Source: Tetradesmus obliquus (lineage: Eukaryota; Chlorophyta; Chlorophyceae; Sphaeropleales; Scenedesmaceae). Taken from it: a DNA stretch of 64,000 nt. Below, piece by piece: positions 45,894 to 57,888 of the stretch (positions within the stretch are counted from its first letter, which is position 1; every line of letters starts with the position of its first letter). The stretch covers positions 4,340,001-4,404,000 of the forward strand of contig CP126193.1 in assembly GCA_030272155.1 (NCBI GenBank), read 5' to 3'. The notes under the pieces are model-generated. The model was not told the DNA's origin. It saw only the letters and a list, made by a program, of their open reading frames with translations, and made no database searches. Position numbers and translations under genes: made by a program.

Positions 45894-47303
45894 CGGTGCT
45901 CAGCCTTGGCAGTACAGCCACAGGCAGCGCCAGCAACAGAGGCTTCGGTGGTGTGACTCAGACATGCTAGTATATTGTCTGGTGTGTTGCTGCTGAAAGT
46001 CATTGCTGCTGCTTGAGGACACCTTCTGTGGCTGTGTGTGTCTTGCAGAGGCACTACTCCGCTGCACTTTGCAGCTGCTGCCAAGAGCAACGCGCTGGCT
46101 GTGTGCCAGCTGCTGCTGCAACATGGCGCAGACCCAAACCAAGCAGGTGACCAGAGCAACAACTGATGCTGCGACGGGGAACCTGCACTTCAACACATCC
46201 TGCATGGAGCAAATGCAAGCAGGCTGCACTCTAGCAACAGCAGCATGCCGTCTATCTTGCAACAACCAGCAACAGCGTGCAGCGCCCTCACGAATTGTCT
46301 GTTGCCTCCTCCTCCTGCTGCTGCTGCTGCTGCTGCTTTCCTTTGTTGCACGCCCAGACCTCTTTGGCTACCTGCCGTTTGAGCAGGCGGACAGCCCGGA
46401 GGTGCGTGTGCTGCTGGGAGGGCCAGACCAGCGGCTGTTCGACTACGCAGGTGCGCCCGCAACGCAGCATATGCAGCCACACTCGCAGTTGTGCTGGACA
46501 TTTCTTTTTACCATGCCCATGGTGGTAGCACGTCCTATGAGCCAACCCCAACCAGTGTAGTGCCGAAGAAGTGAACTACTGTGATGCGCTGGAGCATCGG
46601 CCGCCAGGGTGCATGGTGCATGGTGCGTGCTGGGCACGGCAAGCGGCGACCTTCGAGCAACCGCCAGAGCTTGGTCGAGCACCGCAAAGTTGTGTTGCGC
46701 TGCAGTGCACCTGCATAGATGCTACACTGATGATTGAGCCACGCCAGTTAAAGCCGTGGCATGCAGCTCGTAAAGCAAGTTAGTGCGGTGCGCCATGTGC
46801 CGGTATAGCATTGCTGATGCGCTCTGCTGTGCTGCGCCTGCTGTGCTGCGCTCTGCTGTGCTGCGTGTGCTGTGCCGCGTGTGCTGTGCCGCATGTGCTG
46901 TGCTGTTCCGCTGGCCTGCAGTGGAGGGGCGCGTTGAGGAGCTGGGGCAGCTGGTTGCGACTGGCGCGGTGCGCTCGCTCAAGGTGGTGGACAGCGATGG
47001 GCAGCACGTGCTCAACCTGGCAGTGCGGCACAAGCAGGACGCAGTGGTGCAGGTGAGAGGCCTGCTGCCGCTGCTGGTGATGCTGGTGATGGTGTTGATG
47101 CTTATTGATGCTGCGGCCCCTCTATGCCTGCTTACTGTTGTCATCCTGTGGTGCTGCTGGTTGCAGCTGCTGCAATCTTGCCATTGACACACACTCTGGA
47201 TGCGTTGAATGCATTGGACGCGTTGCACGTTCGCTTGTGGTCCTGATGGCAATGATCCCACCCCTCTTTTGCAAAACAACATCTGTGCTCCCTGTACCTC
47301 TGC

Positions 47304-47335
<32 letters not shown>

Positions 47336-49091
47336 CAGGCGCTGCTGCGCATCGATCCTGAGCTGGCGGTGCTGCCGGACATGACCGCCAACACGCCGCT
47401 GCACTGGGCCTGCGAGACAGGCAACACCGCGCTGGTGCAGCAGCTGCTGGCCATGAAGCCGGAGATAAACATGCCGAACTTGAACCAGAATGAGTACAGC
47501 GCAGGTGGGCTGGATTATTGCCAGCAGGTGCTTGTTTGTGCGTGCTGTTGCGCATTTGGGGGTGTGGGGATGCATATGGGCATAGCATAGTAGCGCGTGC
47601 GCTGCATTACATGCTCTTCTGCTGCTGCTGCTGCTGCCGCCTGCAGGCAACTGGGTGGTGGCTGACGAGGTGATCATGCCTGTGGATAAGGCACCCATCC
47701 ACTTGGCAGTGGAGGCGGGGGCGGCAGACATCGTGGCGCTGCTGCTGGCTGCTGGTGAGGCCCGCTGCTGCTGCTGCTGCTGTTCAGAAGAAGCTGGTGA
47801 AGCACATGCTACCGAGCAGAACATATGTTTCAAGTGCACCTGCTGTTGCATGTCAGCAGAGGGATGAGTCTCCTGCCCGGTCTCCGTATGTGCATGCAAA
47901 AACATAGTGACAAACGCATGCTCCGGCTGCTTTTTCGCACCATCCTGTGCTGCTGCGCTTTGGACTCCAAATGCTTCCTTGCATACCAGTACTGTCTGTC
48001 CTGGTTTAGCCTTGGTGCCTGTCGCTAAAGAGTACCACAACCTTCTGGTGGTGTGTCACCCTGCTGTCCTCTGTGCTGCTCTGCTGCTGCCAGGTGCCAA
48101 CCCCAACCTGTGTGACTTTGATGGAGCCTCCCCGCTGCACCTGGCAGTGGAGCTGCAAGATGAGGAGTGCCTTGCAGGTGCGGCGCCTGGCTGAGCCTGC
48201 TGCAAAGTTGATATTTGTAGCTCTGGTTGCTTGGCAGCACATGTGCAGTGCAAGCGGTGTTGTGTGCATAATGTCAGCAGCTGAATGTTGTGGTGCAGAT
48301 TGACGGCAGATGACTAGCAAATCAAGCTTTCTGCATGAGGGCTGCATTGGCTACATCCAAGTTTGTGTGCTGAGCTTCTCTTGGCAAGCCACTGCTCCAG
48401 CAAGATTTTTTTTCACGTCACCAGCGTTCTTTGCGTTTTGGACCAGGTGGATGTCTTTCTTCAACAGTAAACCCGCCTGGCTGCTTGCTGTGCCACACTG
48501 CAGCGTTGCTGGCGGGCGGCGCAAACCCCAACCAGCCCAACAAGGACGTGACAAGCGCCCTGCATGCTACAGCGCAGCGCGGGCCGCTGCGGCTGCTGCA
48601 GCTGCTGCTGGAGCACAAAGCTGACGTGGCAGCAGCTGATGCGCAAGGAGTGACGCCGCTGCATTTGGCAGCACGCAGCGGCAATGCGCAGAAGGTGGCG
48701 TGCCTGCTGGCTGCTGGCGCGTCGCATGGCGCGGTGAACAGCCAAGGCAACACACCTCTGCACCTGGTGAGAGCACAAGGATAGGCCGGGAGCCTGCATA
48801 GTGCGCTTCTAAATACACTGGCAAAGGATAGTTTAAGCTGGGAAACTGGCATTCACAGGCAGGACTTGGCGGAGTGAACCCCATCAGCTGAGTATGTTGT
48901 GCTGAAACTGCATGCCAACCTGGTTGCTGCCTTGCTGCTGCCTGCAGGCTGCTGTCAACGGCCACAGCAAGGTGGCTGAGCTGCTGCTGGCTGCTGGAGC
49001 TGACGCCTCGCTGCCCAACAAGGACGGCCGCACGCCAGCAGCAATGGCCAAGACACCAGAGCTGCAGGCGCAGCTGGCAGGCAGCAGCTGA
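45311..49091 (+). CDS. Ankyrin-repeat protein
   Basis: Ten exons close in phase: 45311-45433, 45590-45690, 46049-46146, 46358-46450, 46922-47052, 47339-47504, 47647-47754, 48094-48177, 48504-48766, 48948-49091 (436 aa). Nearly the whole protein is ankyrin repeats, most with the TPLHxAA core: TAMHVAALWGHQEAIKVL, TTPLHFAAAAKSN, NTPLHWACETGNTALVQQL, APIHLAVEAGAADIV, SPLHLAVE, TPLHLAARSGNAQKV and a last repeat AAVNGHSKVAELLLAAGAD. GADPN/GANPN loops link them. No other domain, membrane segment or signal peptide is seen, so it is probably a soluble protein-interaction scaffold. The partner is unknown. Two middle repeats (LFGYLPFEQ..., VEGRVEELGQL...) are degenerate. Confidence 0.85.
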
Positions 49092-49663
49092 CACGGGCAA
49101 GCACATTGCTGCGATGTTTGTTTGCCTCTCGTGTCATGATCAGCACTGACGCCCTGAGTGTGTGGTGCTGTGAAACAGCCATGCTGCGGTGACAGCACGC
49201 GCTGTTGGCAGTTGGTACGAGATCAGTACGGCTTCACCACTGGGCTGTTTCACCAGCTGCAGCTGCTCACATGGAATGTGACGGCTGTTTTTAGCACTTC
49301 TGAGGGTTCATAAGGCTACAATTGCGAAGCACGCAGATGGTGTGCGCAGTTCCAGTGTTGGTGCGCAGCTGAAGCTGCTAGCGAGTGGCATACAACAATG
49401 GCTGACCTCTCATAATCACGATGTGCAATTCAACAGCGGTAATATACCATGTTCATCCTTGCTGGTGACGTGCCGCGAGTTTTGCAAGAGCATGTCTGCC
49501 AGCCAGCTGGCTGGTGACCTGAACAACCCCCATGGGGGGTTACGGGTGTCACCCGGCAAAGCGCGCGACTCGAAGCGAGCGGAAAGGTGCAGCTTGAAAA
49601 CAGTTGCAGCAAAGATTTATGTATCAGGTTTATGTGACGTGCTAGACTCTGCAGCCTCACACA
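49092..49663. other. Spacer between the ankyrin and Nudix genes
   Basis: No gene recognised. A near-palindrome, ACCCCCATGGGGGGT, lies at about 49526-49540. Confidence 0.45.
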
Positions 49664-49803
49664 ATGCGAGCTTTCACAGTGCGACCTTCTGCAGCCCGGC
49701 CACATACTCTATGCGCCACCCAGCATGCAAAGCAAGCGTTCAGAAAGCACCCGGTACAACATTGCCCGTTTTTTACCGCTGGAGCAAGCCAAGTGGCAGC
49801 AAG

Positions 49804-49834
<31 letters not shown>

Positions 49835-50964
49835 ACAAGCAGTAGCAATAGCAGCAGCATCTTGCCACCCGAGCTAGCAGACTACAGACCAAACGTGGGA
49901 GTCTGCCTGGTCAACAAACACGGCCTCGTGTTTGCTGCCACGCGCGTGGATGATCCAGTCAAGAGCTGGCAGATGCCGCAGGGAGGCATAGACCCTGGGG
50001 AAGACCCGCTCACTGCTGCTGTGCGGGTGAGGATGCTGTGATTGCAAGGCAGCTGCCAGCAAAGCGTGAAATTCAAGCCAAGTGATGAGCAGCACTGCCA
50101 GCGCCAGACGTGCACAGACAGCAAATGCTGGGGAAGCCATCCTCGCGCGCCAAGGCGAGACAGCATTTCTGCTTGCAGCGTTTGTGCGGCAAAGCAGTTG
50201 GCTGAGAACATCACACATTCTGCAGGAGCTGTGTGAGGAAGCTGTTTCACCTATGGTCAGCTCTCCCTTACAGTACCGCCCGCATGGCCTAACCATGCTG
50301 CCGTCTACATGCACTCTTGCACCACTGTCCCGTGCAGGAGCTGCGTGAGGAGACCAGCGTCAGCAGCGTGCAGATGCTGGCAGAGGCTCCCGCCTGGCTG
50401 CGCTACGACTTCCCGCCAGAGGTGCGCGCACGGCTGAGCGGCTACTGGCAGCGCTACAGGGGCCAGGCGCAGCGCTGGTTCCTGTTCAAGTTCACTGGAG
50501 ACGACTCAGGTGGGGTTTGGTGGCTGGCAGGCACACTCTTTGCCAACACATACGGGTACTCACTGACAAATTTTGAATGCTGAACATACAGTGATTGCAG
50601 ATGTTTTATTGGGATGAACTGCCAGTTTAGCACCCCTGCCTGCATTGCCAAAATGTTCCGCTTGCTGCATATCTAGCGCAGCCTGCTGAGTGCTCTGGCG
50701 CGTGCATACACAGCAGTCGTCATCATGACCATATTATGTATTGCCTTATACCTTGTGTGTGCTTGTGTGCTGTGCTTGTGGCCTGCAGAGATCGACCTGG
50801 CCACCAGCCACAGGGAGTTTGCTGAGTGGCGCTGGATGCCGCTGCAGCAGCTGCCAGGCGCAGTGGTGCCCTTCAAGGCCGCGGTGTACGAGGCAGTGGC
50901 AGCAGAGTTTGGGCCAGCTGTTGAGGCGGTAAAAGTGGCCGAGCTGGAGGCTGGGCTGCAGTAG
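49664..50964 (+). CDS. Nudix hydrolase, probably organellar (RppH/diadenosine-polyphosphate type)
   Basis: Hydrolyses a nucleoside diphosphate linked to another group. Three exons close in phase: 49664-50026, 50338-50509, 50789-50964 (236 aa). The Nudix box spans the first intron: GGIDPGE (107-113) then RELREETSV (121-129), i.e. G-x5-E-x7-R-E-U-x-E-E, with Ser instead of the usual last Gly. The stretch NVGVCLVN ... SWQMPQGGIDPGE and later WFLFKFTG and FAEWRWMPL match bacterial RppH and the plant NUDX26/27-like group, which act on Ap4A/ppGpp-type substrates or RNA 5' ends. The first 60 or so residues are rich in Arg, Ser, Ala and hydroxylated residues with few acids, fitting a chloroplast or mitochondrial transit peptide. 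Confidence 0.85.
50226..50245 (+). pseudogene. Short copy of the Nudix exon 2 start in intron 1
   Basis: TGCAG followed by GAGCTGTGTGAGGAAGC repeats the true acceptor and exon start at 50338 (GAGCTGCGTGAGGAGACC), 112 bp upstream of it. Only about 20 bp match. Confidence 0.5.
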
Positions 50965-52204
50965 CTGTGTAGAGTTGACAGATAACAACGGTGGGCTACC
51001 CGGCGAGCTCTGTGCAGCTTTTCCTCCTTGGCACAAGGGGGGCCGCGCGCTTGCATGCGGTCAATCGACGTGCGTGGTGCAGTCTGCGCTGCAACAGCGC
51101 TGCTGCAGCACGGCACGGCGCCATGGTAAAAGCATGAATCAGCGTTACTTTGAGGTGGTCGTGAAATTTGGGAGTCTGCTGATGCCAGTGTCAAGCCCTG
51201 ACAGGCCAGCTGCACATGAGGTGTGTGGGTGAGTGCATGCTGAGCCATGTCTTCTTGCAAGCTAGGCAGAACGCTCAGCGTTCACAACTTGAACTTGTGC
51301 GGAATGGTCTACAGATTTCCAACACTGATGCGGGGGGGGGGGGGGGGGGGCACCCCGTAGGTTGTTGGGTATCTTTGGTGAGCCAGCAACTGCAACATCA
51401 ACAACTCTTGTGCAGCTGTCATGTACATTGCAGCATCTGCAGCTGCACTGCAACATGTGCAGCAGTTTCATTTGCACCGTTGCCATGGCTATTCAGCCTG
51501 AATGCTAGTAGCAGCGGCACAGTGCCATGTAAAGGCTTGCACTACATTGCCAATTGTGTGACACGGCGGGATGTTGCGCCGGATGTGGACTGTGCCAGCG
51601 GGTGACTGAAAAGTCATCTTCACCAAGGTGTTGGTACCAACATGATAATGGAATGTTACAGGGTGCCGTCAACGTCACTATGGCATAAAGCAGCGTGTAC
51701 AAGTGCCCACACACGGTCTTGATATCGTTCAAGTGGAACTCTTTGCTTCCCAACCACCACAACATCAAACCCGCAATCCGCCTGTAGGCCCAGAGGGTTG
51801 CAAACCAGAATAGATGCGTTTGCTGAATGCTGCAGCACATACCACTCTGTGATGATGCAGCTGCACAGTGACTTTGCAGCACATGCACAGCCCCTACATC
51901 AATGAATGGTCAGATATCTGACCATTGCAGCAGAGATGGTTGCACAGCCATACATAGACAAACAACTGACACAGCTGAAGGGATGGCGCAACCGCCCATT
52001 AGACCATACAAACCCAACACTGCTGATCTGGCTGCCACGTCAGTTGCTGAGGCGACCCGCCGCCATGCTGCAGGTGCACTGGTCACGTGGGCACCAACAG
52101 TATATTTTACACAGGCGGAGCCAGCAAATTGTACGCCAGCAGCTGCACTCAAAGCCATGTGCCAGCGACGTTCGTCACCTGCTGCAGCAGCTGCTGCTCA
52201 GCTG
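50965..52204. other. Region without a supported gene between Nudix and Spc24
   Basis: It contains a run of 19 G (51332-51350) and short ORFs with no recognisable motifs. It should hold the 3' UTRs of the two convergent genes. Confidence 0.5.
51332..51350 (+). repeat. Homopolymer run of 19 G
   Basis: Nineteen consecutive G on the plus strand, able to form a G-quadruplex and unusual in this window. Its length in an assembly is often unreliable. Confidence 0.9.
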
Positions 52205-53820
52205 CTACTCCAGGACAGGGCAGGGGATCTCATCCCACAGCGCGTTGACCTGCTCAAACGTTGGCTGGCTGCGGTCGATGCTGACTGGCCGCACCTCGCC
52301 CCTGACCGAGTCTGACACTGTCGCCTGCAGCAGCTGCTCTCCCAGGCTGCTGTACTCAAAGGCCACGCCAGTGATGTTGGCATACAGCGTGATGCGGTTC
52401 CTGCATGACCCACGCCCAGCAAGACAGCTGTCAGCACAAAGGTGATAGACACACATATGTCCCCTGGACATTCAAGCATACTTTGGGCAACACAAACTGA
52501 ATGCATCTGCACATTTGGCAGCTGATAGCATTGCTTGTTGCCGCATGTCTTACGCTTGGCGCTCATGCGATGCTGCAGTGACCCCGCCCACCAGTGCAGT
52601 TGTTTGGCATATGCATTCAGTGACACTGCGTCCTGGCTGCCAGCTGCAGCACTCTGGTGTAAGCCCCGCTAGCCGTGCGAGGTGAATGAAGGTTGTTTAT
52701 CCAAGTACCAACAACAGGTTGTGGCAGGTTAAGAACCTGGTGAGCGCAAGCCAGTCCATCCTTGGGTACTCACAGCTTGTCAGGCTCCACCACCTGCTGC
52801 TGCTCTACCAGCTGCTCCTTGTTGGCCAGCAGCTGCTTCTGGCGCTGCTGCAGCTGCTGCTGCTGGTCATTGGCCCCTGTGCAGGCAGGAACAACCAGAG
52901 GTAGGCGGGTGAGCCAGAGGCAGCAGCGCGGCAGACAGGGCGTGAAGATGCACGGTAGCACACGCCGACAGTATGCTGTGCGGACAGGTAGAGATGAGCA
53001 GCGCCGCCGGTGCTTTGGTCACATGTGGAGGCAATAAAGAAACATGCGACTGCGCCCCTGCAATTCTGATTTGTTGCCGCAGCACTGACTGCTCCTGCCC
53101 CAGCAGACAGAGACTTATCTGATGTCTGTGTTTACGCGGTGCACCTCCTGCTGCACTTCAGCAATTGACGAGTTAATGGCTGTCATGCGCTGCTCGTGGC
53201 TAGCCTTGGCGTCGCTGTACACTGCTGCAGCCTCCAAACCTGCCACCTTTTGGGACAGCTCTGCACGGCAAATGCACAGAAAGTCAGGCATACAAGTGTT
53301 TTGCTCAGGCACGAACAGCACCACTGCAGGCAACAGTTGCAATCAGGGGTCTTCAGCCGGGCTTTCCAGTCACGGGGAGAGCCCGTGCAATTTTAAGCAG
53401 CACACGTGGCAGTAGCGAGGCTGCACTGAGTTTGCCCGTGGCAGGCCACGCAATCGCCCCAAATCCACGCGGCTGCCCCGTCTAGCTTTCCAAAACCCAC
53501 GGGGGCTGCCCCGTCGTCCCGCGGGTTTGAAGACCCCTGGTTGCAATGTCCTGGTGTAGGCATGCTGCTTCACAACTACGTGGCTGCTACGACTCATTGC
53601 TACTTTAGCACCCCACAGGTGGCACCCCACAGGTCTCGGCACCTTTGATGTTGTTGTGCACCCTGTACTCCCTGTCCCTTGCAATCTTGACAGTTGTCTC
53701 CAGCAGGCTCTGTATGTCCGCCATGTCTGCTGCATCTGTGGAGCCTCGGTAGCTCTCTATCATGCCCGTTAGCAGGCTATCCGCCTGCTTGAAGGGCTCT
53801 GCTGGGTAAGCAGCTGCCAT
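52205..53820 (-). CDS. SPC24: Kinetochore protein Spc24 (Ndc80 complex)
   Basis: Subunit of the Ndc80 complex that binds the inner kinetochore. Exons proposed: 53820-53643, 53260 to about 53136, one near 52865 to 52774, and 52400-52205. The product is about 200 aa. The N-terminal and middle parts are helical and coiled-coil-like (LSQKVAGLEAAAVYSDAKA, QQLQQRQKQLLANKEQL). The C-terminal globular domain has ITLYANITGVAFEY and FEQVNALWDEI, matching the plant Spc24 end (LY...T...; ...LW..I). The boundary between exons 2 and 3 is uncertain: two donors (53145 or 53136) and more than one acceptor are possible. Intron 1 carries a MITE. Confidence 0.7.
53336..53547. mobile_element. hAT-type MITE with 8-bp target-site duplication
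   Basis: Element 53344-53539 (196 bp). Its left end reads CAGGGGTCTTCA and its right end is the exact inverse TGAAGACCCCTG (12-bp terminal inverted repeats, with weaker pairing beyond). It is flanked by the direct repeat GTTGCAAT at 53336-53343 and 53540-53547. An 8-bp duplication and ends starting CAGGG are hallmarks of the hAT DNA-transposon superfamily. At 196 bp with no ORF it is non-autonomous. It sits in the first intron of the Spc24 gene, which therefore tolerates it. Confidence 0.85.
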
Positions 53821-54100
53821 GACTGCCTGCTGCCTGTCCTAGTGCTGCTGTTCCTGCTTGGTCAGCTTCGTCGCGTCGGAAGCACTGAAAGGCTGTTTAT
53901 CAAGCAGTTATCGAGATATAATTGCAGAGCTGCACGGGTAAATACGAGAGGATCACAGCGATCAGTATGGATGCAAGCTGATGACAGCGTCTGTAACGCG
54001 CGATCAAGTCCAAGTCTATTTTCCTATTCATTAGTTATCATGTCATGAAAACAGGCGCCCTCCGAAAACGGCACTGCAAATTCAAACCTTGTCAGTGACA

Positions 54101-57100
54101 TCAGACCCTAGACACCGCCCTAGCAAGTAGCTGCACGGCCATATTGTCTTCCACGACCACCTGCGCTGCTGCATCGTCTTCGGCTACCTGCCGGTGCCTG
54201 CCACTCGCGATGGCATCCACTGCTGCCAGCGCAAGTGCTGCCGCCTTCATCCATGCTGCTCCTTCCAGCATCTGCAACAAGCTGCCACTCCGCCCTTCAA
54301 CAAGCAGCTCTGCAGCATGGCTCAAGCAGGCGTCCCACGCTTCACTCAGCTCTGCACTTAGCCAGGCATCCTGAAGCCGCTCCATCTGCAGCCCTCCTAG
54401 ACCCCTGCTGCCCTGCATGTTGGCTTTACCTGCTGGCCGTTGCTGCTGCTGCTGCTGCTGCTGCCACGCGCGGCATAGCTGGAAGCTCCAGCCAGCCTCA
54501 CAACTCCAGGCTAGCAGCAGCACCCCACCACGCTCGCTGCCTGTGCTGCCTGGCCTAGCACTTAGCAGCGCCAGCAGCTGACCAGACACTGCTGCGGCAG
54601 GCAGCACCACTGGCAGCTCAAGACACACTGCCTGCAGGGATTGCAAGAACACAGCTGCTGCGCCCACAGCTGCAGGGTATGCATTGCTGCCCTTTTGCTC
54701 TGCCTGCTGCTGCTGCTGCTGGCGGCGAACAGCCGCCCAACTGCTCAGCTGCTGCAGCAGGGGCGCAAGCACTTCAAAGTGCTCTTCCTGCAGCTCAACT
54801 GGCGCCGCGCTTTGCTGCTGCTGCTGTCGTGCACGTGCAGCAGGGAGCCCTGCCAGCAGCTGCTGCAGCACCTGGCATGCCGTGCCCAGCTGCGACTCAA
54901 GGCTGCTCAACTCATCTACACCCCTGCTGTCCTGCACAAGCTGCCCATCTGCAGCCAGACTACCTGCCAGGGCTGCTGCCGCTGCTGCTGCCCCACCTGC
55001 AAACCCTGCCAACTGCAGCAAGCAGCCATTGCCAGGGTCCAGGAGCACAGCTGCCCACTGCTGCTGGCTGTCATTGCTTGGTGCTGTCCAGCATAGCAGG
55101 GCAGGCAGCAGGAAGCACACAGCGCTGCTGCCTGACAGCCCTTGGTCCTGCCCAGGAATGGTCAGTACTAGCAGCTGCGGCAGCAGTTTCTGCAGTGACT
55201 CCTGGTGGGCATCAGGCACGTCTGCTAGGAACCTGCCTAGCACGCGCACAGCACCCACTGCGAGCAGCGGGTCGATGGCAGCGCTGCTGCTGCCGCTGCT
55301 GATGGCTGCTGGTGCCGCGTGCTCCAAGAACTCGCATATGACCTGCACATGGAAAGGCAGCAGTTGAGCAGCGGCAGCGGCAGAAGCAGCAGGTTGATCA
55401 CAACCACGCCTGGTAAATGGACCCTTGGGAGGGGTGAGGATTTGTCACTGGGTTGCCACACTCGAGACTCTTGCTTCGGAAGCAGAGCAGCATAGCACTG
55501 AGCTGAAGGAGGCTGCCACTATGCCAAGACAGCAGGAGATGTATCTCCGTCGTATACACGACAGCAGGGAACTACACACGGTCCCATCACCAAGCACAAA
55601 CTGGTTCGCCAGGCACCCTATCCACAGCAAGGCCCAGCAAGCACTTGACAGGCTCGCAGCTCATACAGCTCTGCTCACATACCGCATCACAGCTCACATC
55701 AAGTGCACCGCACAGGAAAGTTGCACCAAGGCATCACCTAAAGCCTACCGCCCTCACCTCGGTGACCTGCAGCAGCCGTGCCATGAGCTGCTCCACCTGG
55801 CGCTGCCCCAGCACCGGCAGCACCTCGCACAGCTGCACAGCACGCACGCTGCTGCCGCCCGCTGCAGCCAGCTGCGGCTGCAGCTCGCTGCTGCTGCTTG
55901 CGTGGTGCTGGCGCTCGGGTGCATGGATGTCAGCCAGCTGCTCGAGCAACCCCACCTGCAAGCATCACATGGTGGGGTGACGCCGTGCTGGTGTGAGGCG
56001 TACGGCACTGCATGCAGGCGAGGTTCGTGGTGCACTGGCGGTCATGCGTGACAGATGGTGTCAGGCGTCGACCCGGTGAGCACAGTGCTTGGTCGCTCAG
56101 GGGCCGAGGTAGGTGGGCATGAAGCGGTGTGTTACAGCAGTTGCAAAAAGAACACATGTGCGCCCCTCCACCCACCGGGTGGCACCCTGCATACAGTAGC
56201 ACTTTAGATGCACGTCACTCCACCCCTTTGCCCACAGCTACATGTGGCAGGAGCGCCGCACCTGCTGCACCAGCACCTCCAGGCAGCCCTCCAGCAGCTG
56301 GTAGCAGGCAGGCAGGCACTGCGCCGCACGCTGCCCCGCCACCTGCTGTCCCGGCCCAGGTGCCTTCTCAGCCGGCAGCTGCAGCTCTGCCAGCTGCTGC
56401 TGCAGCGACTTGACCTTCTGCTGCTGCTGGAAGCCAGGAGGCCCCTGGCCAGGAGGAGTACTAGCGCTGTCAGATGCTGCAGGGCTGCGGCCTGCCTGGG
56501 CCTCCTGCTGCTGCACCTGCTGCAGCACCTGTTGCACTGACAGCGGCGGCTGCTGCTGCTGCTGCTGCTGCTCAGCTTGCACCTGCTCATCCAGCTCCAT
56601 GGAATCATCATCTGAGGCCTCACCATCTTGCTCATTTGCTGCTTGCTGCTGCTGCTGTTCATCTGCAGAGGTGCTGGGAGCAGCAGGCTGCCTGGCTGTC
56701 ATTGCCACATCTTCCCTGGGGACTGCTGCCCCTGGGTTCATGGCATCACTCAGCAGCAGCGGCGTCTCAATTGCCAGCATCTCCATCAGCACTGTCAGAA
56801 ACTGGTGCTGCGCTGCGCCAGTAGCCACTTCTACAGCCGCATCAGCTGCGACACCTTGCTGCTGCTGCTGCTGTGGCAGCAGCCAGCTGGGGCCTAGCAG
56901 CTCCAAGCATGCAGCTGCCAGGCGCAGCGCAGAGTGGCGCTGCACTGCACCCACCCTGCTGCGCATCACCTGGCACAGCCCATGCCTGAGTGCAGCAGGC
57001 CAGTCGCCTGCCACTGCTGCTGCAGCAGACACAAGCCTGCTGGTGCCACCTTGCTGCTGCTGGCTGTTTGCAGCAGCTTCTGCTGAGTGCGCAAGCAGTT

Positions 57101-57853
57101 TTGCAGCAGGGCTGTCCTCCGGCAACGGTAACAGCAGCAACAGTGCGTGCTGCGCTTGCAGCTGCAGGGCTGCCAGATCAGGCCCACTGCTGCTGCTGCT
57201 GCTGCTGCTGCCGGATGTATTGCTTGGCAGGGTGCCGCCAAACACCCTGGCAAGCAGCATGACTGCTGCTGCAACGCCTTGCGGGCAATCCTGCTGCACG
57301 TGCACTGCAGCAGCGGCAGCAGCTTCGCTGCCCAGCAGCAGGCTCAGCAGCTGCACTGACAGCATGATCTGCTGCAGGGCAGCTGCTACTAGAGCACTTA
57401 CACTGCCTGGCTGCTGCTGCTGCTGCTGCTGGTGTACCTGCTCCTGCTGCATTGCAGTGGCATTGTGCTGCTGTAGTGCCGCCAAGGCTGCCTGCAGGGC
57501 AGCCACTGCAACCAGGAAGCCGTTGCTCTCCAGCACAACAGACTGCTGGTAGCTGCCGCTAATGGCACACGCCACAACGCACTCCAATGCATCCACTGCA
57601 GCAGCAACCTCTGCAGATAGATCCACCCAACTGTTGTCCTGCTGCGCATGTGCTGCTGCTCCTGCTGGTGACGTAACTACTGGCTGCAGTACATACGCAA
57701 CGCCCCCAGCTGCTGCTACTTTGAGCAGCAGCGGCACCAGCTGCAGCACATCATCGCTGCCTGCCACATCTGGCAGCCTGCATGCTGCACTGAGGATGCT
57801 CAGCCCCAGCACAACAGACAGATGCTGCTGCTGCAGCTTGTCTGCATCTACAA

Positions 57854-57888
<35 letters not shown>

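Noticed and set aside
45864-45895. Candidate CRISPR-like or regularly spaced repeat
   Set aside because: It is a plain CAG microsatellite without spacers, in an intron of a nuclear gene.
56410-57552. 380-codon plus-strand ORF rich in Cys and Ser
   Set aside because: Antisense shadow of the large neurochondrin-like exon 58002-56262, kept open by CAG/CTG runs.
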